A DNA stretch of 64,000 nt, taken from positions 272,917 through 336,916 of the forward strand of contig NZ_KE386952.1 in NCBI RefSeq assembly GCF_000429785.1, read 5' to 3'. A program made the translations under genes and the position numbers. The notes under the pieces were generated by a model, which was given only the letters and a program-made list of their open reading frames with translations, was not told the origin of the DNA and made no database searches. Positions within the stretch are counted from its first letter, which is position 1; each line of letters starts with the position of its first letter. The stretch is from Chitinibacter tainanensis DSM 15459. GTDB taxonomy: Bacteria > Pseudomonadota > Gammaproteobacteria > Burkholderiales > Chitinibacteraceae. Of this stretch, positions 17,152-26,435 are shown in pieces.

Positions 17152-17878
17152 AAGGCTGGATATGAATAAAGCCCGGCCGATATAAAAAGCCCTGCACCAA
17201 ATCCACGCCCAGCGTGCAGGCCATCTCGCGCTGGGCTTCGGTTTCGATGCCTTCCAGCACGGTTTGTTTGCCGGTGGCCTGGGCATAGGCAATCAGGCTG
17301 GAGATGGCGGCGCGGTGAAAGGGGCAATGCAAGAGGCTAAGCCAGCTGCGATCAAACTTTAGGCAATCCACCTTGATCAGCAGCGGCAAAGACAGCATCG
17401 ATTGCGGCGCGCCAATGTCATCCAGCGCCAGCGGAATACCTTGGCGGGCAAAATCATCGGCCATTTTGATGCTGCGGCCGGCGGCGCTGATGTCGCTGTT
17501 TTCAATGATTTCCAGCACCACATCGCCCCGGCGCGATAAGAGCTGCAACAGCGGATGCATTTGCTCGCCTTCATCGGCCACCTGATACACATCGGGGTCG
17601 AGATTGACAAACAGCGGCAGCGGCGGCGCGTAATCGAGCTGCAGCTGCTTCATCTGGTATTCGGCCTGAAACATCGTCAGCGGGCTATCGTGCAGCGCAT
17701 GAAAGACCTGATCGGTACGCAAAATCTGGCCCTGGGCATCGTAAAAACGCGCCAAAGCTTCATAGGCGGCGATTTCGCCGCTGTGCGGATTGATCAGCGG
17801 CTGATATTCAACGCCGAAACGCTGCTGCCCAAGCACATCGAGCAACAGGCTGACCGGAAAGGCAGACATAACAGACAA
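17150..17878 (-). CDS. EAL-domain c-di-GMP phosphodiesterase-like protein
   Basis: A 242-residue stand-alone EAL domain. The signature E40-A41-L42 is present, with the metal and catalytic residues N92, E123, D153-D154, K174, E209 and Q229 all in place. The loop 6 motif reads DDIGA instead of DDFGxG, the main departure. The domain is near full length without a sensor module. It probably cleaves c-di-GMP, or binds it if the altered loop lowers activity. An alternative start is Met4. Confidence 0.88.
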   Translation of the reverse strand: MSVMSAFPVSLLLDVLGQQRFGVEYQPLINPHSGEIAAYEALARFYDAQGQILRTDQVFHALHDSPLTMFQAEYQMKQLQLDYAPPLPLFVNLDPDVYQVADEGEQMHPLLQLLSRRGDVVLEIIENSDISAAGRSIKMADDFARQGIPLALDDIGAPQSMLSLPLLIKVDCLKFDRSWLSLLHCPFHRAAISSLIAYAQATGKQTVLEGIETEAQREMACTLGVDLVQGFLYRPGFIHIQP

Positions 17879-17941
17879 ACACTACAGCAAGGGGGCTAGC
17901 AGCTTAACCTTAATTGTGTGACCCGCGCCACCTTTATTGCA

Positions 17942-17990
17942 CCGTATAGCCTGCTAATGCAATCTGGATATTGCTTGCAGGGCAATACCC
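17942..17990. repeat. 49-bp element (left end CCGTAT)
   Basis: CCGTAT at 17942-17947 and perfect ATACCC at 17985-17990, ending 5 bases before the stop codon of the ATPase gene. The inner ends GCCTGC and GCAGGGC can also pair, giving a hairpin. Confidence 0.65.
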
Positions 17991-17995
17991 CAGCA

Positions 17996-19159
17996 CTAGC
18001 GTACCGGCCAATACCAGGCGGGCCGCTCCAGCGCACTTTGCCCTTCGATCTGCGTTTCGCCCAGTTCCTTCACCAAGGTAATCACCTGTGTTTCACGCTG
18101 ACGGCTTAAAGCGGTTACCAATCGGGCGGCATGGCTCACCACAATGATCTGCGCCTGGGCGCTGGCGGCCACAATCAGCCGCCCCAGCGCGGGTAGCAAA
18201 TCAGGATGCAGGCTGGTCTCCGGCTCGTTCAGCACCAGCAATTCCGGCGGGCGCGGGCTGAGCAAAGCCGCGCAAAGCAATAGATAACGCAAGGTGCCAT
18301 CCGATAATTCGGCCGCCGCCAAAGGCCGCAGCAGGCCGTGCTGCCACATGCGCAGCGCAAAACGGCCATGCTCGACCTCAATGTCCAGCCGTGAGCCGGG
18401 AAAAGCATCTTCAATCGCCGCCGCCAGCTCATCCCCACGCCCCAGCTCGCGGATGGTCTGGATCGCCGCGGCCAAATCGGCGCCATCATGCGCCAATATC
18501 GGCGTATAAGTGCCCACTTGGCTCTGCCGGGCGGGCGCCTGCGCATCGCTACGCAAATGATCATAAAAGCGCCAGCCGCGCATCCGCTCGCGCAAGAGCA
18601 GCACTTCGGGTGCGCGCAACGGGTCGGCACACTGCGCAAACAAACTATCGAAGGCCGGCAAATGCCGGCTAAGCACTTGCCACTCGCGGCCGCTGCGCAC
18701 CCGGCACAAGGCATTGCGCCGATCGGCCAGCACCGCCGCTTCGCGCAGCACCGGGCCGGCCCAGATACATTCGCGCTTGATCTGCGGATCTTGCCCAAAC
18801 AAGGTCGTGCTATCTGGTGCGGGCAAGCCTAGGTCAATCAGATAGCCATAATCGTCGGCGGCAAAGCCCAAGCGCAAGGCGATAGTGTCTTGCCGGGTCG
18901 TGCCCTGAATCGGTACTTCGCCGGCCTTCATCGCCCGGCTAATGGTTTCGGGCCCAGCCCATAACGTGGCCGCAAAGCCGCCTTCCTGCGCCAGATTGGC
19001 CACCAGCCGCCCCTGCGCGCTCTCGGCCAGCAGGCGCAAAGCGCGATAGAGGCTGGATTTGCCGCTGCCATTGGCGCCGGTAATGACATTCACCTGCGCC
19101 AGCGGCACGATCAGCTCGCGCAAAGAACGGTAATTGGCAATCGCCAAGGTTTGCAGCAT
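17996..19159 (-). CDS. Predicted AAA/RecF-like ATPase
   Basis: A 387-residue ATPase with an ABC/SMC-type head: Walker A GANGSGKSS (about 29-37), a signature-like LSDGTLRYLLL, Walker B LLVLNEPETSLHPD and a switch His in IIVVSHAARLV. There is no coiled-coil arm and no TOPRIM nuclease, so it resembles stand-alone predicted ATPases (COG4637-like) rather than OLD nucleases. No partner gene sits beside it. The role is unknown. Relatives occur in DNA-linked and defence contexts. Confidence 0.82.
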   Translation of the reverse strand: MLQTLAIANYRSLRELIVPLAQVNVITGANGSGKSSLYRALRLLAESAQGRLVANLAQEGGFAATLWAGPETISRAMKAGEVPIQGTTRQDTIALRLGFAADDYGYLIDLGLPAPDSTTLFGQDPQIKRECIWAGPVLREAAVLADRRNALCRVRSGREWQVLSRHLPAFDSLFAQCADPLRAPEVLLLRERMRGWRFYDHLRSDAQAPARQSQVGTYTPILAHDGADLAAAIQTIRELGRGDELAAAIEDAFPGSRLDIEVEHGRFALRMWQHGLLRPLAAAELSDGTLRYLLLCAALLSPRPPELLVLNEPETSLHPDLLPALGRLIVAASAQAQIIVVSHAARLVTALSRQRETQVITLVKELGETQIEGQSALERPAWYWPVR

Positions 19160-19372
19160 GGTCAGCCCGGCCAGAATAAGCAGCCTTCAAGCATACCGAA
19201 AGCCCGCCCACAGCGCAGCCCGCGCAGGCCAACTTATCCACACAAAAACAGCAAAAGGTAATTTTTATGAAAGCTATGAAATAACTCACACACATAGCCT
19301 CCAGTTATCGGTGCAGAAAAATTCGCGCAGCATATTTGGTGTAGGATGCCCTGCTTATAACAAGGAGATGAC

Positions 19373-21886
19373 ATGCGCAAACCGATCACCCCGCTGCGTG
19401 CAAGCGGCCTATTGTTATTCAGTTTAATTAGCGGCTCGCTCTGGGCCGCCAGCCCCTGGCAAGAAGGCCGGCAATATCAGGCCGGCGAAGAAGTCAGCTA
19501 TCAGGGTCAGGTGTATCGCGCGCGCGTAGCCCATGAGGCTATTAGCGGCGCGAACTGGAATCCACAACAAGCCGCCTCGCTGTGGTTGGCACTCAAAGCC
19601 AGCCCCGCCCGCGCCACCAGCACGCCCGCTGCGCCCGCCAATAATGGCGCCGCCGCCGGCAGCTGCACTAGCGTCTGGAGCAGCAGCGCCACCTATGTGG
19701 GTGGCAATCAGGTGAGCTACAACGGTCGTCTCTATCAAGCCAAATGGTGGACGCGAGGCGAAATCCCCGGCACCACCGGGCAGTGGGGCGTGTGGCAAGA
19801 TCTAGGGGTATGCGCAGCCAACCCAGCTGCAACAAGCACGCCAGGCAATACCCCCACCCCAGTTATCACAAGCAAACCAACAGCAACCCCGACCCTCGCG
19901 CCCACCGCGACGCCGAAACCCAGCAGCTCGCCGAGCACCGCGCCAAGCGCCAGCCCCAAACCGAGCGCGAGTCCAAGCACCAAACCAACAGCAACGCCCA
20001 CCGTCGCCCCGACAGCCACGCCCAAACCAACAGCCGTGCCTACCGTTGCCCCGACCGCAACACCCAAACCAACTGCCACACCAACCGTAGCACCAACGGC
20101 TACTCCTAAACCGACGGCAACGCCAACTGCTGTCCCCACCGCAGCACCAACGGCCAGCCCAACGCCAGCCCCAAGCGCAACGCCCGCACCTAGTAGTGGC
20201 TTGGGTTTAGTGATTAATGAAATCGCCAGCGACCCATACGGTAGCGGCAGCTGGCTGGAAATCCGCAACGACAGTGCCGCCAGCATTAATCTGGCCGAGC
20301 TGAGCCTGCGCACCCGCAATAACAGCGGCACGCTCACCACCTTTGCCCTTGGCAGCGGCACGCTGCCCGCCCAAGGCATCTTGGTGCTGGCCGCCAGCAC
20401 CGGCGCCGCCGGACAAGTGAATACCAACCAGATCCGCTATCTGGGCAGCAGCAGCAACTATCCGCGCTGGAGCAGCGCCGGCGGCGCACTGGAGCTGCTG
20501 CGCAATGGCCAAATCGCCGACTTTGTCCGCTTTGGTAGCAATAACGATGCCGCCAGCAGCGCCAATAGCTGGAATGGCAGCAACGCGCCAGCGATCAGCA
20601 ATCAGTTTGGCCATGCCTTAGTACGCTATTTCACCCAAAGCAAAAACACCCGCAGCAGCGCTGACTGGACCAATGTGGCCTTCTCGACCCCAGCCGGGCG
20701 CAATGATGTGCCTGCCAATGCCAACGACGACGATGGAGATGGCATCCCCAGCAGCGCCAAAGTCGCGGGCGGCACTTATGCCGGGCTGGATTTATACAGC
20801 ATGGGCGCCCGCGCGGGCCGTCGCACAATCCTGATTCAGGTCGACTACATGCAAAGCAGCGACGAAGGCGTAAAACCGCAACGCGAAGCCCTGCAAGCGG
20901 TGGTAGACGCCTTTGCGCGGCGCAATATCGACGTGCTATTTGATACCGGCAATCTGTACGCGGCTGGCTTTAGCCCGGTGAATTTCAATCTGGGTGGCGG
21001 GAAAGCGGTACCGTTTGCGGCCTGCGTGGATTTGAGCCCACCCGCTGGCTGCAGCCGGCTGGCCGATTACAAAGCTGACAGCATGGATTTACGCCGCCGG
21101 CAGATTTTCCACTATCTGTTGATGGCCAGCAGCCGCAATGCCGATGGCAGCGCCGGCTCATCGGGCGTGGCGGAAATCAATGGCAATGATCTGGTCGTGT
21201 CGCTGGGCAAATGGGGCCTTAATAGCAGCACGGCCAGCAATCGCTACCGACTGATCAATTTCCAGGCCGGCACCATCATGCACGAGCTGGGCCATAATCT
21301 GGGCCTGCGCCATGGCGGCTTTGAAAATACCAATGACAAGCCCAACTACTACAGCATCATGAATTACCTGTATCAGCTACAGGGCTTGGGCCAGAGTGCC
21401 ACCAGCGCCGGCGCGCTGCAGCGGTATTATCTCAAGCGCGGTTATTACAGCCTCAATAGCTGCAGTATCGAAGGCGGCCCGTGCGGCAATACCTTCCGCA
21501 TTGATTATTCCGATGGCAGCGGCGAGCGCCTGAACGAAAGCGCCCTGCTCGAAAGCGCGCTAATCGGCCGCGGCAGCAGTGCGGGCCTGTATGCCGACTG
21601 GAATAACAGCCGCACGCAAGATGGCGCGAGCTATGCTCTCGATCTGAATGCCGATGGCAGCCTAGGCTATCTGCAAGATTACGATGACTGGGGTAATATC
21701 AATCTGCGCTTTGCGCGTACTAGCTCGGGGAATGCCGGCGTAGCCATGCTGCGCAGCTTCAGTGCAGTGAGTGAAGTACCGGCCTCGAAAGCCTTTATGC
21801 ATGACGAATTTGAAGCGGCCGAAGAGCATGCGCCCGATGCCAGCTTCTTTGCCGAGCTGCAGCAGGCTTCCCCTTATCGCCCATAA
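19373..21886 (+). CDS. Secreted chitin-binding metzincin-type metalloprotease
   Basis: An 837-residue exported protein. Order: signal peptide (1-25); CBM5/12-like module (about 26-70, WQEGRQYQAGEEVSYQGQVY); a second such module (about 97-147, ending WGVWQDLGVC); a Pro/Thr/Ala/Lys repeat linker (about 155-275); a lamin-tail-like domain (about 278-400, VINEIASDPYGSGSWLEIRN); then the protease. Zinc motif H637-ELGH-NLGLRH-647 fits HExxHxxGxxH and SIMNY holds the Met-turn M663. AAGGAG precedes the ATG. It probably binds chitin or cell-wall material and cuts proteins there. The target is unknown. It is followed 11 bases later by a small secreted protein. Confidence 0.9.
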   Translation: MRKPITPLRASGLLLFSLISGSLWAASPWQEGRQYQAGEEVSYQGQVYRARVAHEAISGANWNPQQAASLWLALKASPARATSTPAAPANNGAAAGSCTSVWSSSATYVGGNQVSYNGRLYQAKWWTRGEIPGTTGQWGVWQDLGVCAANPAATSTPGNTPTPVITSKPTATPTLAPTATPKPSSSPSTAPSASPKPSASPSTKPTATPTVAPTATPKPTAVPTVAPTATPKPTATPTVAPTATPKPTATPTAVPTAAPTASPTPAPSATPAPSSGLGLVINEIASDPYGSGSWLEIRNDSAASINLAELSLRTRNNSGTLTTFALGSGTLPAQGILVLAASTGAAGQVNTNQIRYLGSSSNYPRWSSAGGALELLRNGQIADFVRFGSNNDAASSANSWNGSNAPAISNQFGHALVRYFTQSKNTRSSADWTNVAFSTPAGRNDVPANANDDDGDGIPSSAKVAGGTYAGLDLYSMGARAGRRTILIQVDYMQSSDEGVKPQREALQAVVDAFARRNIDVLFDTGNLYAAGFSPVNFNLGGGKAVPFAACVDLSPPAGCSRLADYKADSMDLRRRQIFHYLLMASSRNADGSAGSSGVAEINGNDLVVSLGKWGLNSSTASNRYRLINFQAGTIMHELGHNLGLRHGGFENTNDKPNYYSIMNYLYQLQGLGQSATSAGALQRYYLKRGYYSLNSCSIEGGPCGNTFRIDYSDGSGERLNESALLESALIGRGSSAGLYADWNNSRTQDGASYALDLNADGSLGYLQDYDDWGNINLRFARTSSGNAGVAMLRSFSAVSEVPASKAFMHDEFEAAEEHAPDASFFAELQQASPYRP

Positions 21887-21897
21887 CTGGATCTCGA

Positions 21898-22488
21898 ATG
21901 ACCAAGTCAATCAACTTGACGTGTGCCCTGGCCAGCCTGCTGGCTGGGGCGTGGCTGGCCAGCCCGGCCAGCGCCGCGCCCTTGCAAGTACACAGCACGC
22001 TGCAAGTGGGCGAGCAGCTCAGCGGCCCTTTGCGGCAGTTCAAACAACGCCAGGGCCGCCTGCAGGTGCAGGTGGATGAGCAACGCATGGAAGTCAGTCC
22101 TCTGCCCGTCCGCTGGGCCGTGGCCCCGCAAGGCCTCACCGCCACGCTGGCGCGCCGAGCACATCCGGCGGGCCCGCAAGACTGGCTCACGCTGGAAGGC
22201 CAAGCCCGCGATGGCCAGCCGCAACGCTGGCTGCTGGGCCGCAATCTCACCAGCGGCGTGGCGCTCAACCCACAGCAGCAGCTGGTGTGGCGCGATGGCG
22301 CGCTGCAACTGAGTGACGGCCAAGGCGGCCTGCAAGCGCTGCCGGCAGATGGCGTGATTGGGCGGCAGGGCCAATGGCGACAATGCCTGCAGATTGTTGA
22401 TCTGCGCGTACCCGCCGCCGAGACTAGCGACAGCGAAGTCACGTTTGATCTGCTCTCGTGGCCCACCAAGCAGGCCCGCTGCCGCTAA
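21898..22488 (+). CDS. Secreted protein coupled to the metzincin gene
   Basis: A 196-residue exported protein with a signal peptide ending SPASA, then a strand-rich mature part. It has only two Cys (in RQCLQ and at the end, QARCR), which could form one disulphide. I do not recognise the family. It begins 11 bases after the protease stop and shares its terminator, so the two are one operon. Small exported partners of secreted proteases are often chaperones or inhibitors. That role is inference. Confidence 0.75.
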   Translation: MTKSINLTCALASLLAGAWLASPASAAPLQVHSTLQVGEQLSGPLRQFKQRQGRLQVQVDEQRMEVSPLPVRWAVAPQGLTATLARRAHPAGPQDWLTLEGQARDGQPQRWLLGRNLTSGVALNPQQQLVWRDGALQLSDGQGGLQALPADGVIGRQGQWRQCLQIVDLRVPAAETSDSEVTFDLLSWPTKQARCR

Positions 22489-22507
22489 GCGCGATCGTCA
22501 CGCCAAC

Positions 22508-22543
22508 AAAAAAGCCAATGGTATTTACCCATTGGCTTTTTTT
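22508..22543. terminator. Bidirectional rho-independent terminator
   Basis: GCCAATGG / CCATTGGC stem with a seven-base loop, A run before and T run after. It lies between the convergent secreted-protein gene and mgtE. Confidence 0.9.
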
Positions 22544-22558
22544 ATTGCTAGCGCCGCT

Positions 22559-23995
22559 TTACATCAGGAAAATCGTCGCCAAACCCAAGAAGATAAAGAA
22601 GCCCAGGCTGTCCGTCATGGCGGTAATCAACACTGATGAGCCATAAGCCGGATCGCGACCCAGTTTTTGCATGGTCAGCGGCACAAACAAGCCCACCAAC
22701 GCCGCCACCTGCAGATTCAGCATCATCGCGCCCATCATCACCAGGCCCAGCGAGAGCTGGCCGTACAGCGCCCAGGCCATCACGCCGAGCACCCCGCCCC
22801 ACACCAAGCCATTGATCACGGCAATACCCAGCTCTTTGGCCACCAGCAGCCGCGAATTGCTGGTGGTAATTTGCCCCAGCGCCAGGCCGCGGATAATCAG
22901 CGTGGTGGTTTGCGTGCCGGTATTGCCGCCAATGCCGGACACAATCGGCATCAGCGCGGCCAGCGCCACCAGATGGGCAATGGTGTCTTCAAAGGCGCCA
23001 ATCACCCGGCTAGCCACAAAGGCGGTACAAATATTGATCGCCAGCCATGGCCAGCGGTTTTTCACCGCTTTGCCCACGCTGGAAAAGAGGTCTTCTTCTT
23101 TCAAGCCCGCCAGCGACAGCACTTCGGCTTCGGATTCTTCCCGGATCACATCCACCATCTGGTCGACGGTGATCCGGCCAATCACTTTGTGATTGCTATC
23201 CACCACCGGCGCGGAAACGAGGTCATAGCGCTCGAAGGCCTGCGCCGCGGCGCCCACATCATCAAACGGCTGGAAGATCACCACATCGCTGGCCATTACC
23301 CCGGCTACGTATGCGTCCGGATCGCTCACCAGGAGTTTATTCAGGGGTAATACCCCCTTGATGATTTCATCATCATCCACCACGAACAGCTTATCGGTAT
23401 GGGTGGGTAGCTCATCAAAGCGGCGCAAATAGCGCAGCACCACTTCCAGCTTTACATCGGCACGGATGGTGACCATGTCGAAATCCATCAGCGCCCCGAC
23501 CTGATCGTCGGTGTAGGACATCGCCGATTGCACTTCCGCGCGATCGTCGGCATCCAGCGTTTGCAGTACTTCGCTTTGCACCGCCTGCGGCAGATCGGGC
23601 ACCAGATCGGCCAGCTCATCGGTATCGAGCTGCCCGGCGGCGGCGATGATCTCGTGCGGGGCCATGCTGGCCAGCAGCTGCTCGCGCACCGCATCCGAGA
23701 CTTCCAGCAGAATATCGCCATCGTCGTCGGCATCAACGAGGCTCCACACCGTTAAACGGTCGGCCGGCGGCAGAGCTTCCAGAATGTGGGCAATGTCGGC
23801 CGGGTGCAGATGCGCCAGCTTCATTTTCAGCTCGGCTTCGTTTTGCCGATGCACCAGTTGCTCGACCAGATCGTGCTTGGCCATGGCCTGCTTGTGCACC
23901 ATGCTCTCGACGATTTTGTGCCGTTCGAGTAGATGAATCACCTGCTGCAGACTTTCTTGCAGGCTTTCCTGGGCTTTGCGGGTGGTCACATTCAT
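22559..23995 (-). CDS. mgtE: MgtE family magnesium transporter
   Basis: A 478-residue protein. The N-terminal helical superfamily domain (HPADIAHILEALP; ELADLVPDLPQ) is followed by two CBS domains (about 150-265) that sense Mg2+, then five membrane helices with PIVSGIGGNTGTQTTTLIIR, the conserved pore segment. Start MNVTTRKAQ is preferred. The upstream extension to 24061 is not family-like. It is head to head with corA across about 175 bases, so two magnesium systems may share a control region. Confidence 0.93.
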   Translation of the reverse strand: MNVTTRKAQESLQESLQQVIHLLERHKIVESMVHKQAMAKHDLVEQLVHRQNEAELKMKLAHLHPADIAHILEALPPADRLTVWSLVDADDDGDILLEVSDAVREQLLASMAPHEIIAAAGQLDTDELADLVPDLPQAVQSEVLQTLDADDRAEVQSAMSYTDDQVGALMDFDMVTIRADVKLEVVLRYLRRFDELPTHTDKLFVVDDDEIIKGVLPLNKLLVSDPDAYVAGVMASDVVIFQPFDDVGAAAQAFERYDLVSAPVVDSNHKVIGRITVDQMVDVIREESEAEVLSLAGLKEEDLFSSVGKAVKNRWPWLAINICTAFVASRVIGAFEDTIAHLVALAALMPIVSGIGGNTGTQTTTLIIRGLALGQITTSNSRLLVAKELGIAVINGLVWGGVLGVMAWALYGQLSLGLVMMGAMMLNLQVAALVGLFVPLTMQKLGRDPAYGSSVLITAMTDSLGFFIFLGLATIFLM

Positions 23996-24121
23996 AAGCA
24001 AACTCGGGCAAGGTGAACTGGCGCCAATCTGGCGCGCGCAGTGTAGCACGCGCAAAAGCACAAAATGATGGCGATAATTAGGATTACCGGTTTAAGCAAT
24101 GTCGCAGCGGAGCAAGCGGCG

Positions 24122-24127
24122 TATAAT
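24122..24127 (+). promoter_or_regulatory. Possible -10 box of corA
   Basis: A perfect TATAAT about 44 bases before the corA start. No good -35 is seen at the normal distance, so support is partial. Confidence 0.35.
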
Positions 24128-24170
24128 CGCCGCCGCTGATTGATTGCATCTTCATTACGGGGCGCTTCTT

Positions 24171-25133
24171 ATGCTCAATGCCTTTGTCCTTTCTGCAGGC
24201 CGCCTGATTCAAGTGCCGGCGCTGGTGCCAGAAGACCTCTCACGCCCCGAAGTGCTGTGGGTGGATATGGTTGACCCGACGGATGATGAACGTCAGCTGG
24301 TGCAGAGCGTATTTCATCTGGAGCTGCCAGAAGATGAAGAGCTGAAAGACTTGGAAGAATCCGCTCGCTGTTATGTCGACGACAATGGCGTGCACATCAG
24401 CTCGTTTTTCCTCACCCACGCGGAAGACGAACACCAGAACGTCACCGTCTCTTTCCTGCTCAATGAAGGCCGTCTGCTCACCATCCGGCAGGAAGAACTG
24501 GCGGTATTTCGTTTATTCCGCCTGCGCGCGCGGGTGCAGCCCGGCTTTGTGGCCAGCGCGCAGGAAATTTTGCTGGCGATTTACGATGCCGCGGTGGAAT
24601 ACGATGCCGACGTGCTGGAAGAAATCTATACCAAACTCGACGATGTCAGCCGCCGCGTGCTGGACCATAGCGCCGAGATGACGGACGAGCTGATGGGCCA
24701 GGCGCTGGCCGAGCTGGCCGGCCACGAAGACATCAACGGTAAAGTGCGGCTGGACTTGATGGACACGCGCCGCGCACTGTCTTTCCTCTTGCGCTCACGC
24801 CAGCTGGCGGCCGCACAGGAAAACGATCTGCGCGAGATTTTGCGCGATCTGGAATCACTAAATAACCACAGCGCCTTCCTGTTCGACAAGATTAACTTCT
24901 TGATGGATGCGGTGATGGGTCTGATTAATCTGGCCCAGAATAAAATTATTAAAATCTTCTCGATCGCCAGCGTGGTGTTTCTGCCCCCAACGCTGGTGGC
25001 CTCGATTTACGGGATGAATTTCCAGCATATGCCCGAGCTGCAATACGATTGGGCCTATCCGCTGGCGCTGCTGCTGATGGTGATGTCGGGTATCGCACCC
25101 TACGTCTTCTTCAAGCGCAAAGGCTGGCTCTAA
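24171..25133 (+). CDS. corA: CorA family magnesium/cobalt transporter
   Basis: A 320-residue protein. A large cytoplasmic funnel domain (about 1-255) precedes two membrane helices with the selectivity signature YGMNFQHMPE between them. This GMN motif is diagnostic. The ATG at 24171 follows GGGGCG at about the right distance. A TTG further upstream is unlikely. It carries Mg2+ inward down its gradient, as a pentamer. A weak hairpin (25150-25170) follows the stop codon. Confidence 0.94.
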   Translation: MLNAFVLSAGRLIQVPALVPEDLSRPEVLWVDMVDPTDDERQLVQSVFHLELPEDEELKDLEESARCYVDDNGVHISSFFLTHAEDEHQNVTVSFLLNEGRLLTIRQEELAVFRLFRLRARVQPGFVASAQEILLAIYDAAVEYDADVLEEIYTKLDDVSRRVLDHSAEMTDELMGQALAELAGHEDINGKVRLDLMDTRRALSFLLRSRQLAAAQENDLREILRDLESLNNHSAFLFDKINFLMDAVMGLINLAQNKIIKIFSIASVVFLPPTLVASIYGMNFQHMPELQYDWAYPLALLLMVMSGIAPYVFFKRKGWL

Positions 25134-25149
25134 GCCACTTATCTTGATG

Positions 25150-25175
25150 GGCGCACTGGGCGTGTGCGCCGTCTT
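25150..25175 (+). terminator. Weak hairpin after corA
   Basis: GGCGCAC / GTGCGCC stem with a seven-base loop, followed only by GTCTT. A possible weak terminator. Confidence 0.4.
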
Positions 25176-25263
25176 ACCGCCAATCGTGTCAATGTAAGTA
25201 TTCTACTGGCATTGCCCGCGCGGCTTGCGTAGGCTCAATCGTTATCCGCAGCGCCACACGCCC

Positions 25264-26295
25264 ATGACCCGCACAGTCCAGAATGCTGACCAACGTTTGC
25301 GCGATATTCAGCGCCTGCTGCACAGCGCGCCCGAACAGGCGCTGCAGCTGAGCGAGCAATTACTGCGCGAAAGTCAGCAGATCGGCGACATGGCCAGTCT
25401 GGTGCAGGCCACCGTGTTTATTGCCAACACCCACAATCAGCTGGGCGTGCGCTGCGACGATCAACAACGTCTGCTTGAAGCTCTGATGATTTGCCAGCAC
25501 CACGATTTACCCCATCTCGCGATGGACGTCCTTGAGCGGCTCGGCCGCGATTACTACACCGGTGGCCTGTACGCCGAATCGCTGGCGGCATGGAAGCAAT
25601 GCATTGAGGTGTGCCGCACCCTGCGCCACTGCGGCCCCACCCACGCCGATGCGCTGATCGGGCTGGGCCATGTCTGCAGCGCTTACAACGCCTACGAACA
25701 AGCGGTGGAATTTCATCGCGCCGCGCTGCAATTATTGCGCTTAAATCCACAGCTGCAGCAGCAAGCCAAAGCGCAGCTGAGCCTGGGCTGGGATCTCTAT
25801 CACGCGGGCCAGATGGGTGAGGCCATCAATACCCTGCAAGCTTGTGCCGATTTCAGCCAGGCTAATGGGCTGCAACATTTTGTTTCGGAATGCCTGCTGC
25901 ATCTGGGCACCATTGCCCTGAAAAGCTACCACCTGGATCAAGCCGAGCTGTATCTGACTCAGGCGCTGGAATCCATCGAGCAAACTCCGGCCCACTGGAC
26001 CGAATGCAATGTACTGGGCCAATTGGCCGAAGTGCATTTTTTGCTCGGCAATCCGCGCATGTCACTGGACATCATCGAGCGGGCCCTGCGGCTAGCGCGC
26101 CAAGATGGCATGCGGCATATCGAAGCCCGCTTTCATGCCCAAGCCAGCGGCTATTGCGCCGCGCTGAAAGACCACGATGGCGTGGGCTTTTATGCCCAGC
26201 AACTGGATCAGATTCACCTAGAAAACAGCAAATCCTGGCATATTCCAGCGATCGACCTGAGCGACATTCGCCAGTACTTACCGAAAAAAGCCTAG
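25264..26295 (+). CDS. TPR-repeat protein
   Basis: A 343-residue soluble protein built of about seven to eight tetratricopeptide repeats (for example GDMASLVQATVFIANTHNQL; ALIGLGHVCSAYNAYEQA; CNVLGQLAEVHFLLGNPR). It has no visible output domain. Its pattern resembles the TPR regions of the proteins at 32446, 34074 and 36077, so these look like paralogs. The start is uncertain because no ribosome site is clear. A TTG at 25225 is an alternative. Its stop codon overlaps a 49-bp element. Confidence 0.8.
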   Translation: MTRTVQNADQRLRDIQRLLHSAPEQALQLSEQLLRESQQIGDMASLVQATVFIANTHNQLGVRCDDQQRLLEALMICQHHDLPHLAMDVLERLGRDYYTGGLYAESLAAWKQCIEVCRTLRHCGPTHADALIGLGHVCSAYNAYEQAVEFHRAALQLLRLNPQLQQQAKAQLSLGWDLYHAGQMGEAINTLQACADFSQANGLQHFVSECLLHLGTIALKSYHLDQAELYLTQALESIEQTPAHWTECNVLGQLAEVHFLLGNPRMSLDIIERALRLARQDGMRHIEARFHAQASGYCAALKDHDGVGFYAQQLDQIHLENSKSWHIPAIDLSDIRQYLPKKA

Positions 26296-26342
26296 GTATC
26301 TTAAGCAAAATCAATGACAACAAGCCTCGCCAGCCTATACCC
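26294..26342. repeat. 49-bp element (left end AGGTAT)
   Basis: AGGTAT at 26294-26299 and ATACCC at 26337-26342. It starts inside the stop codon of the TPR gene and lies upstream of gshA. Confidence 0.65.
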
Positions 26343-26435
26343 TCAAGCCAAACTGCCGCGCCTAGACCGGTCGGCTTGTAATTGGCCGCTTGGCCCCCAT
26401 ATGCTGACGAATCATCACTGCCGCTGGAGCCGCCC

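Noticed and set aside
17996-19159. OLD-type defence nuclease
   Set aside because: The ATPase lacks a TOPRIM domain and no partner nuclease gene is beside it.
19860-20180. Possible minisatellite or CRISPR-like repeats
   Set aside because: The repeats are codons of a Pro/Thr/Ala/Lys linker with irregular units, no spacers and no cas genes.
19735-20427. Repetitive Val/Gly/Ala minus-strand frame
   Set aside because: It is the complement of the Pro/Thr linker of the metzincin; the repeats come from that coding sequence.
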